Source: an uncultured Selenomonadaceae bacterium
Lineage (GTDB): Bacteria > Bacillota > Negativicutes > Selenomonadales > Selenomonadaceae
Reading direction: 5' to 3'
Assembly (NCBI GenBank): GCA_905234505.1
Contig: CAJOIA010000021.1
Location: forward strand, 1 to 41,381
Length of the DNA stretch: 41,381 nt
The notes beneath the pieces are model-generated. The model ran no database searches. It was not told where the DNA came from and worked only from the letters and a program-made list of their open reading frames with translations. Made by a program: the position numbers and the translations under genes. Shown piece by piece: positions 41,269 to 41,381 of the stretch (positions are counted from its first letter, which is position 1; the number at the start of each line of letters is the position of its first letter).

Positions 41269-41381
41269 CTGAGAGCCTCGATAATTTCTTTGAGAATGTT
41301 GTCGTAAGTTACCGCGTCAGTGTTTTTCTTAATCGAGTCGAGAATTTTAGCCGCAAAGTTTTTCTTGGTGTCGTTGCTGTT
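41265..41381 (-). CDS. C-terminal end of an unidentified protein (partial)
   Basis: 38 residues entering from the right edge, ending KILDSIKKNTDAVTYDNILK and EIIEALR. Its TGA overlaps the ATG of the radical SAM gene (ATGA), which implies translational coupling and a shared job. It looks like a helical tail; no family can be named. Confidence 0.6.
   Translation of the reverse strand, partial: NSNDTKKNFAAKILDSIKKNTDAVTYDNILKEIIEALR

Overview
The window looks like a chromosomal segment of an AT-rich, diderm Firmicute of the Negativicutes type (Selenomonas/Veillonella relatives). This is inferred from several things together: strong AGGAGG-type ribosome binding sites, ispH overlapping a four-domain rpsA, a SCIFF peptide gene, signal-peptide and lipoprotein genes, a BamE-like periplasmic protein and a huge RTX-type secreted protein. 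No rRNA, tRNA or CRISPR array was found. Many genes start with TTG behind a perfect ribosome binding site (yitT-like, rimO, argD, argF, the small MCP). Layout. 1-2200 is a decayed prophage/accessory patch: a gene tail, a frameshifted phage primase cut off inside its TOPRIM domain and joined head-on to a broken flavin reductase, and an intact ORF6N antirepressor. 2220-4095 holds an orphan ABC ATPase and a D-Ala-D-Ala carboxypeptidase, divergent from htpG. 4205-8816 is htpG followed by a very large dynamin-like GTPase gene that is now split by what looks like a one-base loss. 9022-13545 holds a YitT-family membrane protein, then ispH-rpsA, a BamE-like exported protein and an orphan FecCD permease. 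13542-15689 holds an LRR protein and a NadE whose glutaminase half has lost its catalytic residues. 15771-21657 is one RTX/calcium-binding repeat locus with an embedded HExxH metallopeptidase, broken into three reading frames at the same place in two copies of a tandem 842-base duplication. 21900-24039 pairs a sugar-binding-type lipoprotein with a membrane diguanylate cyclase. 24154-29941 (minus strand) holds a coiled-coil repeat protein, a WbaP-like sugar transferase, a VOC fragment, an exported protein, pncC, rimO and an iron-type binding protein. 30078-31643 is a GH32 sucrase. 31861-34277 is a signalling cluster (HPt, REC-GGDEF, soluble MCP domain), followed by mnmA and a GltD-like flavoprotein. 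36570-41381 (minus strand) holds an HD-domain protein, SCIFF, argF, argD, a radical SAM protein and the tail of another gene. Cross-cutting signals. The octamer TCGCGCAG/CTGCGCGA was found 42 times by eye, about once per kilobase, on both strands and in all reading frames, where roughly one copy is expected by chance; it is nearly absent from the RTX locus. A composite structured element with co-varying stems and conserved loops sits between two unrelated convergent gene pairs (8838-9010 and 31693-31850). These two are the strongest candidates for something undescribed.
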